Part shown: piece by piece, positions 12,400-23,179 of the stretch
How positions within the stretch are numbered: the stretch's first letter is position 1
How the letters are laid out: each line of letters begins with the position of its first letter
Notes under the pieces: generated by a model
The model's input: the letters and a program-made list of their open reading frames with translations, nothing else
Databases searched by the model: none
Told to the model about the DNA's origin: nothing
NCBI RefSeq assembly: GCF_001949145.1
Contig: NW_019091609.1
Span: forward strand, 90,960-129,963
Direction of reading: 5' to 3'
DNA length: 39,004 nt
From: Acanthaster planci
Taxonomy: Eukaryota > Echinodermata > Asteroidea > Valvatida > Acanthasteridae
Position numbers and translations under genes: made by a program

Positions 12400-12770
12400 T
12401 TTTCTTGGCTTTTTCCAATTTTGCGAAAAATTCATTCTTTTTGTTCTTTTTGGCTTATTTGCATTTTGCGAAAAAGGCATTCTTTTCGTTAGTTTGTTTT
12501 TGTTGTTGTTTTTTTGCAATTTTGCAAAAACAGCATTCTGTTTGTTTTGGCTTTCTTGCATTTTGAGAAAAAGGCATTCTTTTGTTCATCTTTTATGTTT
12601 GGCTTTTTTGCATTTTGCAAAAAAGGCATTCATTTGTCAAGATTTTTATTTTTTTGGTGCAATTTTGAAAAAAAAAGCATTACTTCTGTTCTGTTTTTGG
12701 CTTTTTCGCAACTTTGCGAAAAATGTATTCTTGTTTTTTTGGGGGGGCTTAAAAGGGATTCTTTTTGTCG
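12400..12770. repeat. Hairpin minisatellite, ~45-54 bp unit, ~7 copies
   Basis: Each unit holds GGCTTTTTTGCATTTTGCGA, an A-run and GGCATTCTTTTTGTTC. The CATTC marker recurs near 12433, 12478, 12532, 12574, 12628, 12678 and 12727. The core TTTTTCGCAATTTTGCGAAAAA-like segment is self-complementary, so each monomer can fold. Single copies of the monomer occur at about 24085 and 28072, and inverted near 30100. Upstream, GCCGAACCAGCT at 12369-12380 matches the 28.1-kb palindrome arm. Confidence 0.85.
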
Positions 12771-12899
12771 AGGTTTTTTTTTCTTTTTCTCCTTGTTCCC
12801 ATTCCTTTGTACACAGTTTTTCTGCCGCACTTTAGTCTCTTTGCAAGGGTCAGTCTCCATCAAAGTTGCCTCAAGCAAAGACCCTGTGGCAAAGATGTG

Positions 12900-14690
12900 C
12901 CGCAAAGCGTGACGTCACGATGATGTCATCATCTGATTTTTTTATTGAATTTTGAGTATTTATTTTCCCCATAGGTTTTGTACACGTTTTTTAACTTCCA
13001 GAATGGCATAGATTTTGACCGCTTCAGAAAATAAACTTGGATTAGCAATAACAATCAGCATAGATGAATGTAGAAGCATTGACTTTGTACACATTGTGAA
13101 ACCCAATGGCTTTATGTACAGTTTTGCTGTAGGGCTTACACATGTCCGTTGCGTGATCAGCTGGCTTTTGTGACTGGACGATGTTAGCATTGTCGCACAG
13201 TCTTATTGCATTTCTAGATAATTTGGCTAGAAGGTTGTGAAAAAATGTGCGTAATATCGAGGGGAATGAACTCTGAGATTTAATGTTTCAGGCCTCAACC
13301 AATTTGCATACTCAAATTGCCCGTGCATGTATCGACCATTTGTGTGGTCTTGCGTCAACACATGGATTTAATCAGGACGATATTTTTGGGGTCCGGCTAA
13401 CTCGACTGTTTGCCAACTCGACTTCGGACAACTCGACCATTGTAGCGTTGACACAACTTGACCGTCCGTGCGTAAAAGGACGGACAAGTCGACCGTTGAG
13501 ACAAGTTGTCTGTTGGGACATTGCCCCTTGTGTTTTCTTGGGACCTTGTGGGACTTGTCGGACCTGAAATTACACCAATTGAGTTCTTAATGGACTTCGG
13601 TTGCTCAGAGGACAGGATTCCAAGGTAATCCCATACAAGCTGAACTGAAATCAATTTCATGCACCGGCGCAAGAAATTGCAGAAGGTCTTGACACTAAAT
13701 AGGTATGATCACAATGATCGTGAGCAAGGGTGCACCAGGCCCAACACCTACACGCAGTGCTGCGGGCAGCTGGGTTTGGAAGCTGGATGGATGAAGTGCT
13801 GGAACTGGTTCTGGTAGGCAAAAGTATACGTATTACAACTTTTTGTCTGCACTTTCTGTGCTATGTAGCTCTGGAGAGTGATGTTAGGAGAAGAGAATTG
13901 ACTCAAATTAGCTCTGAATTAGCTGACATACATGTATCTCGAGAAACTTGAACTCTACAAATGGCCTTCTTTTAACTTTTCTGTATGGTCACCTTATGTT
14001 CAAATGATGAAAAAGGCCATTAAAAGTAATTATGTAAATCCTACATGTTCAGCATAATCCGGTGATTCACTTCCACATATTCATTAACCCTCTTCTGTGT
14101 ACATTAATCAATGGTTTTAGTATGAATGATTTTATTAAAGGGCAAATCAAATCAGGATGGAGCTCAGTACATACACATGTACGTACATTTGCAAGTTTCA
14201 CAATTGCGCTGAACATAGGTTTTGAACTGACTAAAGTCCTTCATGGTGCATACCGTATTTTATAACTATGCCCCACCGGACAAACCATATTATTAGGGGT
14301 TCATGGTACATGTGAAAATATCCGAAAACGTATGAAATTCGAATGTAGACCTATGGTTATTTATGCATGTCGATGTACTTTAAGCTGATTACATGGAATA
14401 GTTGAATTTCCTTATTTTGCTTTGTGTGTATACAAGTACAGGTATTATATATGTACATGTAGGTGTCCTTCATACTACTGCTGGAGTGAAAGCTAGAGAT
14501 AAATCTGTTCTCCATGTTAGTTCTGAGCATTGAAATTCAATGTAACTGCAGTTACAAGAGGCATGGGTACCAATGTTAAAGGAAACTGCTGTACAACAAA
14601 GCAAGGAAATTAACAGGTGAAAAGGCCTACTGTTGCATTGACATACAGACAGATTGCCAGTTCTGATTAATGCAGTCATGAATCAAAGTT
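12900..14690 (+). repeat. Duplicated block, copy A (partner at 24.16-26.18 kb)
   Basis: Collinear with 24160-26175 over many segments: TTTGACTGCTTCAGAAAAT, GTACAGTTTTGCTGTAGG, GATCAGCTG, CACAGTCTTATTGC, AGGCCTCAACCAATTT, GGATTCCAAGGTAATCCCA, GAAGTGCTGGAACTGG, TCTGCACTTTCTGTGCTATG, CAAATCAAATCAGGATGG and AATGCAGTCATGAA. Both copies keep an identical GFGSWMDEVLELV peptide and a FCLHFLCYVAL peptide in an open frame, but neither is a long coding region. It could be a non-autonomous transposon carrying S2 at its left end, or a segmental duplication. Copy A has an extra insertion at 13390-13527. TGACGTCA lies at 12910-12917. Confidence 0.8.
13390..13527. repeat. Insertion specific to copy A, AACTCGAC repeats and inverted core
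   Basis: This stretch is absent from copy B, which is otherwise collinear either side of it. It is made of repeated CAACTCGACC/ACAACTTGACC motifs. The middle folds: ACCGTCCGT, then ACGGACAAG after an 8-11 nt loop. It is probably a small MITE or minisatellite inserted after the block was duplicated. I saw no clean target duplication. Confidence 0.6.
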
Positions 14691-14759
14691 TGTGTGTACA
14701 ATGTACATGTACCCTACCGATCGAAAATATCTTCACTATTCATAAAGAATTTAACGCAT

Positions 14760-14985
14760 ATAATTATTCGCAAACAGGGCGCTTTTCTTGAAAAATTACT
14801 TTTGTGGGGAGTCCTTTTCCTTCGTGAAGATAGCTACCGACTCGCGAATATTCGGCGGCCGTCTATGGGGAGAGCCTACAATCACAATTTCTGAAGCCCC
14901 GTTTGCGAAGATACGCAAACGATCTGCGAAAACTTTGCAAACGGTGAGCAACGCAAACGGCAGGCACACAACTACGGAATGCAAC
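14760..14985. repeat. CGCAAACG cluster with perfect hairpin
   Basis: CGTTTGCG (14900-14907), a 6-nt loop, then CGCAAACG (14914-14921) form a perfect 8-bp stem. GCAAACGG recurs at about 14937 and 14953, and TCGCAAACAGG near 14767. The patch is CpG-rich within AT-rich surroundings. Overlapping frames on both strands (for example 14788-14988 and 14796-14984) have no domain. It looks like a repeat fragment, not a gene. Confidence 0.55.
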
Positions 14986-15624
14986 TGAAATCATGAACAA
15001 TGATTATGTATATTTTATATGCTGCTTTTCGCTCGGGTCAGCAGACGATTCTGTTTTTGGTTTTTACCCCAACACCATTCCCATTGCCCCTCCGAAATTC
15101 TCCATTCTGGCAACCTCGTCTACTTTTGTTTTGAAATGTTCCCTCCTCCCTTAAATTCCACTGCACCACATTTTATAAAGTATTTTCAATGACAGGTGGA
15201 ACTTTCCCCCAAAAATTATTTGTTTGTTAATAAATGAGTTAACATCGTTAAATTTTACATGGAGTAATAGGGCTGGAATTGGCCACATATATATAACGAC
15301 CGTTTCAATAGGTCAATTGGTTTCCACACGGCACGTAAAAATTTTTGCTATTGGATGAATATCCGTTAAAATTTCTGAGACGTCCGCAAAGGAAGAGTAT
15401 GGTGAGTTGGGTCGTAGAACCACTGCACCAGTGCTGGCTGCGCGATGTTTAAGCTGGTGACCTTACATGTATGAATCCGATGCTTCAGATAGGCAGACGA
15501 GTGTTTCACTGAAGTGGCTTATTTAGGTGGTATTTTACCTTTACTCACGGTGGGCCAACTCGGTTGTCTTACATGTACCTGAGCAATGACCCAGAAGAGT
15601 TGGGGACTTTTAGAAATCAATGAG

Positions 15625-15850
15625 CAGTGTTGTAGTCGAGTACTTTTTTCCGAGTACCAAGTACTGCCGAGTACTTTGACTGCAGAGTACAAAGATAGGT
15701 CGAGTACATTGCCAGCCAAGTACAAGTACTGGTTTCCGAGTGCAAGTACTTGCACTTCCAAGTACGAGTACAAGTATTTCTAACTCCGAGTACGAGTACT
15801 AGGCTTCTAATTCCAAGTACAAATCCGAGTACTTGCAATTCCTAGCACTG
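15625..15850. repeat. AGTAC-rich element, possible small hAT-like MITE
   Basis: It starts CAGTGTTGTAGTCGAGTAC and ends CTAGCACTG, so the terminal five bases are inverted (CAGTG/CACTG). The interior is dense in GAGTAC, AAGTACTTG and GAGTACGAGTAC. CAGTGTTGTAGT-type ends followed by AGTACT arrays are reminiscent of hAT MITEs. The eight flanking bases do not match on the two sides, so the target duplication is not visible. Frames here are artefacts. Confidence 0.5.
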
Positions 15851-16858
15851 TTACACGTATGTACTTGAACTTTGAAGTTGCCAGAAATTTTGTGTTAAAA
15901 TGCATTCAAATTAGTATGAACAGATTATTAAAAATCTGCAACTTTATTTTATTACATGTATTGTCTGCAATAGCTTACCCAAAGCAGTGTGTTTACGTCA
16001 GCCAGCAGTGCTTGACAAACACATGTATCAGAATGCCAAAATAAGCATGCATACTAAGCATTCTCATCACATCACATGGCTTTGAAAAGATCATTTATTT
16101 CAACAATCCTGAGGTGGCAGCAACAGCAAGACTATTCAATGAGATGTTTAAAAAATGCAGTGGATAACAACGGGTCATTTTCAAGATTTTTAGTTTTCAA
16201 AACTCACAAAAAAATTTAATTATAAATTTACTCTCTGGAATTTCCTTCATTTAATTTCACTTTCTGGGACATATTATCACTCTCTGATGACCGATGTAAC
16301 ATTTCAAGAGAAAATTTGGGGAGATAATTCACTGAATTCATACCCCCCCCAAAAAAAAGATTCACATGAACAAAATCCTTGATAAAAATCAATCTCAAAC
16401 AAAGAATTGACTAAATATGCACAAATTCGATATCAGAAACTCCTGCAAAAAAATGAGCACAAACACTGCTTTGAGTATCATTAACTTAAGTCATGTAAGT
16501 CATGCTGTTCCAGACAAACATTGCCAAGTTGTGGAGGGGCTATTAGACGTTAATAAAAGTGAAATCTTTTAAAAAAGAATAATAGTTTCTACTTTCCTCA
16601 TCTTCATCATTAACTACTTCTTAAATTTTGACAGGCGTAAAATAACAGTCGTGCTATTTAGCGTCAACACATACAACTAGCGTCAACAAAGATTCAACAA
16701 CTTGAAAATACCCTCTAAGAATTCAAAAGTAGTTTTATCTTAATTTAGGAAGTCTAAAAGAAGCAGCGAATTCGCTTCCAGATTCACGCAGAAAAACAAA
16801 ACTTTTTCGCAATGTATGGAGGCCACCATCTTTCTTTTTGCGACCGTCCACGCGAAAA
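15851..16858. other. AT-rich stretch, nothing recognised
   Basis: Contains short homopolymer tracts (for example a C-run followed by an A-run near 16345-16358) and short frames without any domain. Confidence 0.5.
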
Positions 16859-16952
16859 CAAGATGGCGGTCGGTCTTGCTGGGCAAGCAGGCCCGGATTT
16901 GTCGCTCAAATTTCCACCTTCAAATATCATTTTCGATAATTTAATACGTTGA
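16859..16952 (+). other. Possible promoter-proximal 5' exon: YY1-type motif over an ATG
   Basis: CAAGATGGCGG (16859-16869) matches the YY1 element that often overlaps metazoan start codons just downstream of a transcription start. The ATG within it (16863) opens a 29-codon frame, MAVGLAGQAGPDLSLKFPPS onward, ending at TGA 16950. I do not recognise the peptide and see no convincing splice donor before the stop. It may be a real first exon, a chance motif, or part of the opposite-strand frame noted next. Confidence 0.22.
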
Positions 16953-17019
16953 ATAAGAAATGCAGGAGCCTTCCTAATATTGTAAATACAGCCTAAAATA
17001 TTCGTACAAAAATGCTTAC

Positions 17020-17161
17020 GAGTTGCGCAAAATGAACAGGCTTTGCTGTAGAGTTTGACTCCATTTTGCACAAATTCTCGATATTCTTTGAACCCAAACT
17101 GTACAACAGTCGATGCAGATGACATAGCTACAAGAACAAGTGATCTGGCTAGCAATGTCAT
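17020..17161 (-). other. Possible minus-strand first coding exon
   Basis: The ATG at 17161 opens MTLLARSLVLVAMSSASTVV, a hydrophobic, Ser/Ala-rich N-terminus like a signal or mitochondrial leader. FKEYREFVQNGVKLYSKACS and a few more residues follow, up to CTC|GTAAGC, an acceptable splice donor at 17019. The frame stays open to 16784 but becomes low-complexity. I do not recognise the protein. It competes with the + strand candidate at 16863, since the two would overlap. Low confidence. Confidence 0.2.
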
Positions 17162-17236
17162 TGTCGTTACATGTGCATTGCAGCAGTTGACACAACATGC
17201 ACGGCGCGGCGAAGTCTATTTTCCAGACTCAATTAT

Positions 17237-17455
17237 TCACATGCCTGTGATTTTCTGTATGCTGGGTTCGTCGTTAGAATTTTTGGGCTCAGGAACCAGA
17301 CCTTTAAAGCGTCTTATTCTTCGGATGTTTACCTCTGCAATAGCTTCTGATTTAGTGTAGTCTTTAATCGCAGCGATGAGGTCTTTTCGTAGTACACTAC
17401 CCTTTGCACCCGTGGCTGTAAAGGGGATGTCGTTGTCTTGGGCTACTTTTAAAAG
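17237..17455 (-). pseudogene. Uninterrupted 72-codon SAP-like domain, N-terminus of a Polinton-type polymerase
   Basis: The open minus-strand frame runs from just after a TAG (17456-17458) to TGA at 17237-17239, with no ATG at its start. The order is KVAQDNDIPFTATGAKG, LRKDLIAAI, then a basic EVNIRRIRR segment and a short tail. The A-x-x-N-D-I-P-x-T...G-x-K-x-x-L-x-x-x-I pattern resembles SAP/HeH-type nucleic-acid-binding helices. The equivalent piece in the main element (32359 onward) is broken by a stop at 32458. The intact frame could reflect a younger insertion, chance over a short length, or retention. A frameshift appears to separate it from the upstream ATG-containing part. Confidence 0.6.
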
Positions 17456-17640
17456 CTAATGATACCACTATCTTGTGAGATATTTAAATTGTTGTTGGCT
17501 CACTTGAATCGCTCATATTAATTCAGGTTTGGTGTGTTGTTTGCGTTCAGCTGGCGAAGGAGGTTTGACAAAGTTCGATAAAAACAATTTTTTAAAATCG
17601 ATTAAAGCACAATAAGACAGGTCGACATTGCGGTTTTGTT
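17237..17640 (-). mobile_element. Inverted fragment of a Polinton-like left end
   Basis: Read on the minus strand, this aligns with the sequence leading into the polymerase pseudogene at about 32.17-32.5 kb (+). Shared segments include TTTTTATC-GAACTTTGT, GCGATTCAAGT versus GCAATTCAAGT, CAATTTAAATATCTCACAAG versus CAATTTAAAAATCTCACAAG, and the domain described in the next entry. It lies 15 kb from, and opposite to, the main element, so it is an independent truncated copy or a displaced piece. Confidence 0.7.
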
Positions 17641-17689
17641 GGAGTATAGGAATTATAATTTAATTTCAATTTCTATTGAAGCCTCTTTC

Positions 17690-17970
17690 TTCCGATTTTG
17701 GGAGAAAGGGGTTTTTTATTTTCCTGGAGAGTTGGGGAAAACCTGGCCCCTTTTGTGCGATGTCATCACCTGGCGATCTTTTCCCCGGGGTTGGGAGAAA
17801 TCCTGGGGGATGAGAAGAGCCCTGGGGAGATGGGAATTGGTCTGAAGGGTAGGGGAAAATCCCGGCGGAGTTGGGACAAATCCTGGGGTTGAGAATAGCC
17901 CCGGGGAATTGGGAATTGGTCTGAAGGGTGGGAATTGGACCGGTTGAGGGAGGGTTGGGTAGGTATAGGA
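17690..17970 (+). repeat. G-rich minisatellite, 79-bp period
   Basis: GGGAATTGGTCTGAAGGGT occurs at 17832 and again at 17911, exactly 79 bp apart. Surrounding units share TTGGGA(G/C)AAATCCTGGGG, GAGAA(G/T)AGCCC and CCCGG(C/G)G. There are many GGG and GGGG runs. The opposite strand gives proline/serine-rich frames, which I treat as artefacts. A C-rich minisatellite of similar style lies at 31.8-32.0 kb. Confidence 0.8.
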
Positions 17971-18177
17971 GGGTAAAGCTGGTCCAGAATTCTCCTCCGT
18001 CTACTACTGGACCAGCGCGTGCACAACTAGATTTTGTGAGTGAGGTGGCCTTCAAACTTGTCTTTCGTTTGGTCAAGCTGTTGTACGTATACATTGCGAA
18101 AGCATTTTCAAGATTCCTAGTAGTTGTTCCAAAATCTCAGATAACAAAATGCCGTTATCCGTAAATTGCCCCTTTGG

Positions 18178-18240
18178 CCATGTGCATGTACATATACGTG
18201 CACATGTGTGTACGTACATGTACATGTTTATACATGTCTG
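18178..18240. repeat. ACATGTAC / TACATG simple repeat
   Basis: A run of CATGTGCATGTACATATACG and GTACGTACATGTACATG units. Similar short ACATGTACATGTA tracts occur near 2163, 4262, 7188, 11687, 12177, 14452 and 26014. Confidence 0.8.
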
Positions 18241-21200
18241 ACCACGAACCAAACCAAACCAAACATTGGCACTCAAAGCATTGATAAATTTCCACCTCCT
18301 CTTTGTTGAGAGGCAGAATCCTTGTGTCTGTTTTATTTTCAATCATACAATTTCCTGTCAACTTCAAATGATGAGGTCTGAATATTTTTAAAGCATAACT
18401 TAATGGGATATCGATGATGAATTCTGAATGCTTGCCCCACAATTATGTCCTTCCTGGCCTCAGCTATAGAGAGGATTTTGTAAAAAAGCGTTGCGTCATG
18501 ACTGCATGATTTGCTGATCATAATTGTTACAAACTACTAGTGTGTAATGCACTTGAATCATATCCAAACACTTCCTTTGAAAATTACGGTTTAATGCTGA
18601 ATAAGTGTAGAAAGTTATGGATTTACAGTAAACTATAACATTAAACGGTGGCGTAAGCCGATGTTAGCATTTTTACCCTCATCCTACTAAAAAGGAAAAC
18701 TCATGGTGCTCCCTTCAAAATGTACAATAATATAACGAAATCTTGGCATTTATGGAATAATTCCAGGTGGTTTTCAGTTATAGGGCCCACGAGGAGAAGA
18801 CTGTGCCACAATGCACAAAGCTTTAAAACAAATAAAGCTACAGAAGCCAAACATAAAGCATTTTTTTTTCTCATGTACATTGAGAAAAGTTCTTACATAG
18901 GCCTGAAGTACTACGTCGCTGTACATCATTGATGTGATTGGAGAAGAGACAAACGGAAGACAGGTCTAGGCCATCCGGAGTCAAATCAATTGTTATCTAA
19001 AATGAAGTATGTCTGCCACCTCCGGATAAATATTCAATTGTTTACAATGTGAATATAATGTTCAAAGCACAATATTAATCGGCCGAAAAAGTCTCTCAGC
19101 ATACATAATGGAATTGTTGTATGGTGAAAGAACAAAACTACGAAAGCATTTGAATCCGAACGAAAACTTAAACCATAAACATACTAATCCAGATGATCAC
19201 ACGATAAATCATATTTTGAAATGTCATTAACAATTGTAAAACAAACTTCACAGAACAGGTATTGAATTCTGCGCCCACGTCGTGCCTGCTGTTCGGGAAA
19301 ATTTGTGGTCTCACTGTTGGTAGGATATGCTGGCTGACTGTTTTTGGACAACTTTACTATCTGAGGCAATCTAGTGGCAGCGTGAATAAGAAATTTTGCA
19401 TGCTCGTACAAGTTTGCTGACGATCAAGGATCAGTGAACACATCATGTACACATGTAGAGAGCAGGAGAGAGATACTTCGCGAAATGACATTTTGTTACG
19501 TATGAAATAGGCATATACTTCATTAATACCCTGGATTTTTCTAGTGTTTGGTTTAGTTGGATTTTCAACGAGATTTGTTATAACCAGTCCATATTTTTCA
19601 CAAAAAATATAAAGCGCAGGAATTGGACATGGTCGAAACAAAAATTGTTTGGTGCTTTCTGGGGAGGATTTTAGTAGGTATAGCCCACAGAAAACTACAT
19701 AAAAGTGTATATTACATAAATACGTACGGACCTTGCCCGTGCTTAAAACATGTATTGTCAGCTGTCATTTAGAAAGCAAATTTAACATGCATTGATTGAA
19801 TACAGCACAAGAACTTGATTTCGCATGTGCTTGGCGAAGGAAAGTAATGCATGTTCCAAGCACTTCATGTCACTTCAGCTCTTCACATGCACATACACAT
19901 CCATGTGTTAACAAGTTTGAAATGCTGTACTGTGTGCATGTTGTATGCACGCAGTACATACCTATATGCGGGCGCTGCCTAGGTCCAGCCTTCCAGTGCA
20001 GCCTTAACCAGCCGTTCCACACCGAATGACAGCAGATTGGCCCATGCTTGCAATATGATGATTTGGTGGTGCAGTTGTTGGAAAATGCACTTTTGAATGG
20101 AAAAATAACAGTTTCAGTTATATTTTTAAAAATCTGGGTGGATGTGAAAATCGATGCCGGCCACCGCTGTAATATAGTGTAGGCATTAATTTTATGAAAC
20201 CAATTCTTCACAAGCCTTCGGGGCCATACACTGAGTATACAGTGTTAAAATGCATCCGGCTGGGCAAAAAAAAAATCCAAAATTAATTTACATCTTCCCA
20301 GCGCAAATCCATCTTTGAAATAAAAACCAGCCTTGTCCGTAAATTATGTATATGTTTCAACAATGCTCATGATTGAAAAAATATGCATACGTAGATGTTT
20401 GGAGCTTTAGAAATAAATGTACTTCTTTTCACTTATCTTTTGTTTAAACACATTTCTCAACATGTAGGCGGACGGAGAAAGGAAAATATTGGTATTTGAC
20501 TACTGTAGGAGTTGGACTAATAGTGAGACACTTTGACAAAAGCTACTTTGTACTATGGGGAAACTTGTTAATAAAGTTAAAGGGCTGGGAAATACATGTT
20601 TTCACTTTGTGCACGTAGTAGTCCTTCAGAGTCAAGAGAAGATGGAGAAAGAGTAAGCTTTATTTTTATCCCGGATCGGACCAGATCCACAGAGGTCGAG
20701 TTCGGGCCGCCTGTTCTTGACATGGGTGTCAGGTTCTTGCGCTCGAACGGCGGGAACATGACCCAAGAACACTGTTCTTGGAACAGGTTCACACACCACC
20801 TCCTCCTCAGGATTTTACACTAAACACACGGGAAAACTTGTGAGATTTTATTTTTGAAAAGCTGCAAAACCTATGGAGATGGCTTATAAAACTGGAGACA
20901 ATGGAAAGTTTGGGACAATTAACATCAATAATTTTCCATGACAGATGCAATTTTGTTTTAAGGAAAGATGTTAGCTCAAACATTAACTTTCAAAGAATGT
21001 ACAAGGACGCCGCCATGTTGCATGTTGCTTGCATGCTACAAGTAACAAGTAGCGATAACCGGTTGTACGTTCCCAGTGTTGGAGCGGCCAACCCACAAAC
21101 AACAATTCAAACTGTTCCTGAACATAGGAGAACAAGTCGCCCGAACTCAGCCTTTAAGTCTAATACTTAAGCACCTAAGCAGGCTTGGTCACAATAGCAA

Positions 21201-23159
21201 CAGTGTTTCTGGGCAACAAACATGTGACATGGTTGGGAATGTTTACAGGGTCCACCAATAATGGCTTGGCTTGCAAAGAAGCCACATATTTAACTGGCTC
21301 AGAGATTGTCAAAGACAGCCGGCGACGTCTTTCTAAAATGTAGCGACATTTTTCTAGACAAGGTGACCCCAAGCTGTTTCCAAAATTCCCACTGATATAC
21401 ATGTACAATGTACACTGTCTACCAGGACAATAGCACTGTCGATCACTCCTGGGAAAAAAAATTGCTTCCACGAACAGCTGGGCTGGATTAATTCAAACAT
21501 TTTTTTTTTCTCAGGAAATTCAGAGCTACAAGAAAACAAAACTCTTCCACCACTTTTGGCTTACAGGTGTGCAAGTCAAAGAGAGTGACACTGACACAGC
21601 CTAATATATTTTGAAAACCCGGAACAGAGTTAAGGGAGGTGCTGATCTGATCAAGATTTCGCTCAATATCGGGGGTAGTTTATATGGTCAGTAATGTGCT
21701 GCAACTTTCCTGGCTTTCTGGCAGGGCTGAGTAGCTCGCACACATTTCCGAGAGAAAGAACAACTCCACTTGTCTGGTTGCAGTCTTCGGTGGGCAAATG
21801 AAATACAAAACATTGATTATTCCCCCCCCCAAAAAAAATACTACAAAAAATAAAAAGGATTTTAAGACAGTGGTCCCCCTTATCGTTTTTACATAATTTG
21901 AGTATTTTTAACAAAATAGAAATCGGGTATTAATGAAAGCCACCCATGATTCCTCGTAATTATACAATACAGCATACAATAAGAAAAAGACCACTCCGCG
22001 AGACAGTAGAAAAGATGATTTAAAAATCGGTATCAATCCGATTTCAAGTAAGACAAGTATTTGCGATGCCATTGGGCACTCGGCAGTGTCGAAACACCAA
22101 CGACACTTTCTTGCCAAACGTGTCCAAGGAAATGTGCGTAGATTTTTAAAAGATACATGTAATTTGAAATCTCTAAGCTTTTTTGAAATGTAGGCATGAG
22201 CTCACTATAGTGTACGCCACCTAGGCATGGCCGAATAGGGTTGGAAAACCTGACCCATCTAGCCTTTTACACGAACATACTGCATACTTATGTGCAAAGC
22301 CATGCACAGCCAATGGCGTCTCCAACCATGTTACACATTCATATAATGTGCACAAACATTTATGCAAAGCACAGTTTCCACTAAATTGTTGGCTATACCT
22401 ACAAAATACTGATTTAATGAGAGTTGCAGTAACAACTACCTGCTGATAAATAATACACATAATACTTGGGCGTTTAGTATCCTTTGAAAGTTTCAGAAAT
22501 TTGTAATCCATTTAGATATTTTTCCCAAATGTTTTGACGGAGTGCGCCTTTGGAGGTTTGATAAAAGTTGATCTACGTGATTTGGGTTTATGCTGCAAAC
22601 TACTGTGTCTACTATACACGGAAAATTTGTGTGCTCAGTTATGTAAAAGGGGTACCAAGTCACTACCTGACATTCCTCTTTTGAGTCAACTATATTTTGA
22701 CATAGTTGGATGTGTTTGAAGTTTTCAAAGACACTGCGTACTTTGCATAGTGCCTAATGCCAGTGCAAGTGATATGTCTTTGAAATCTGAAATTCTGAGA
22801 ACAATACCGATAGTTACATTGTCACTTCTAATGTCTTACTGTGTGATCTTTTTTCCTATGATGTACACTGCATGGTAAATAATTTTTTTAATCATGGGTG
22901 GCTTTGATGACCCGATTCCCATTTTGTGAAAACTAGTCAAATTCAGAAATGTAAAACGATAAAGGGGACCAATATCATTGGGTGAGGAATAAACTCTTTT
23001 TATGCTTTAAGGTTTTTGGGGTTGGAATCAATGTGTTGTGTTTCATTTGTTCACCAGAGGCTGCAACAATACACCGTAACTTTCGGAATATAAACTGCAG
23101 TCTATACGTTGATTCTCTCGCTAAAAATGTCCCTGGGCAGCTGATACGGCAACATAATC
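18241..23159. other. About 4.9 kb with no recognised gene
   Basis: All frames are short and mostly overlap on both strands. The longest, such as 20596-20823 (+) with its minus counterpart, 20901-21170 (+), 21663-21914 (-) and 22221-22511 (-), show no domain that I can name. A C-run/A-run lies near 21823. CAACATGGCGGCGTCC on the minus strand near 21020 resembles a YY1/start-codon motif but opens only eight codons. I cannot exclude small exons here. Confidence 0.45.
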
Positions 23160-23179
23160 ATAAAATCTGTCACTAAACG

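Noticed and set aside
12356-12912. 159- and 132-codon frames rich in Phe/Leu/Cys, resembling membrane proteins
   Set aside because: They are translations of the T-rich hairpin minisatellite.
13728-13818. GFGSWMDEVLELV as the next TRIM37 exon
   Set aside because: It does not match the segment that follows the RING in TRIM37, and it occurs in both copies of the duplicated block.
15617-15858. Target-site duplication around the AGTAC-rich element
   Set aside because: The eight bases on each side differ, so only the inverted CAGTG/CACTG ends support it.
20577-20823. Overlapping 71- and 75-codon frames with charged, globular-looking composition
   Set aside because: Both strands are open equally well, there are no domain or splice signals, and no basis to choose a strand.
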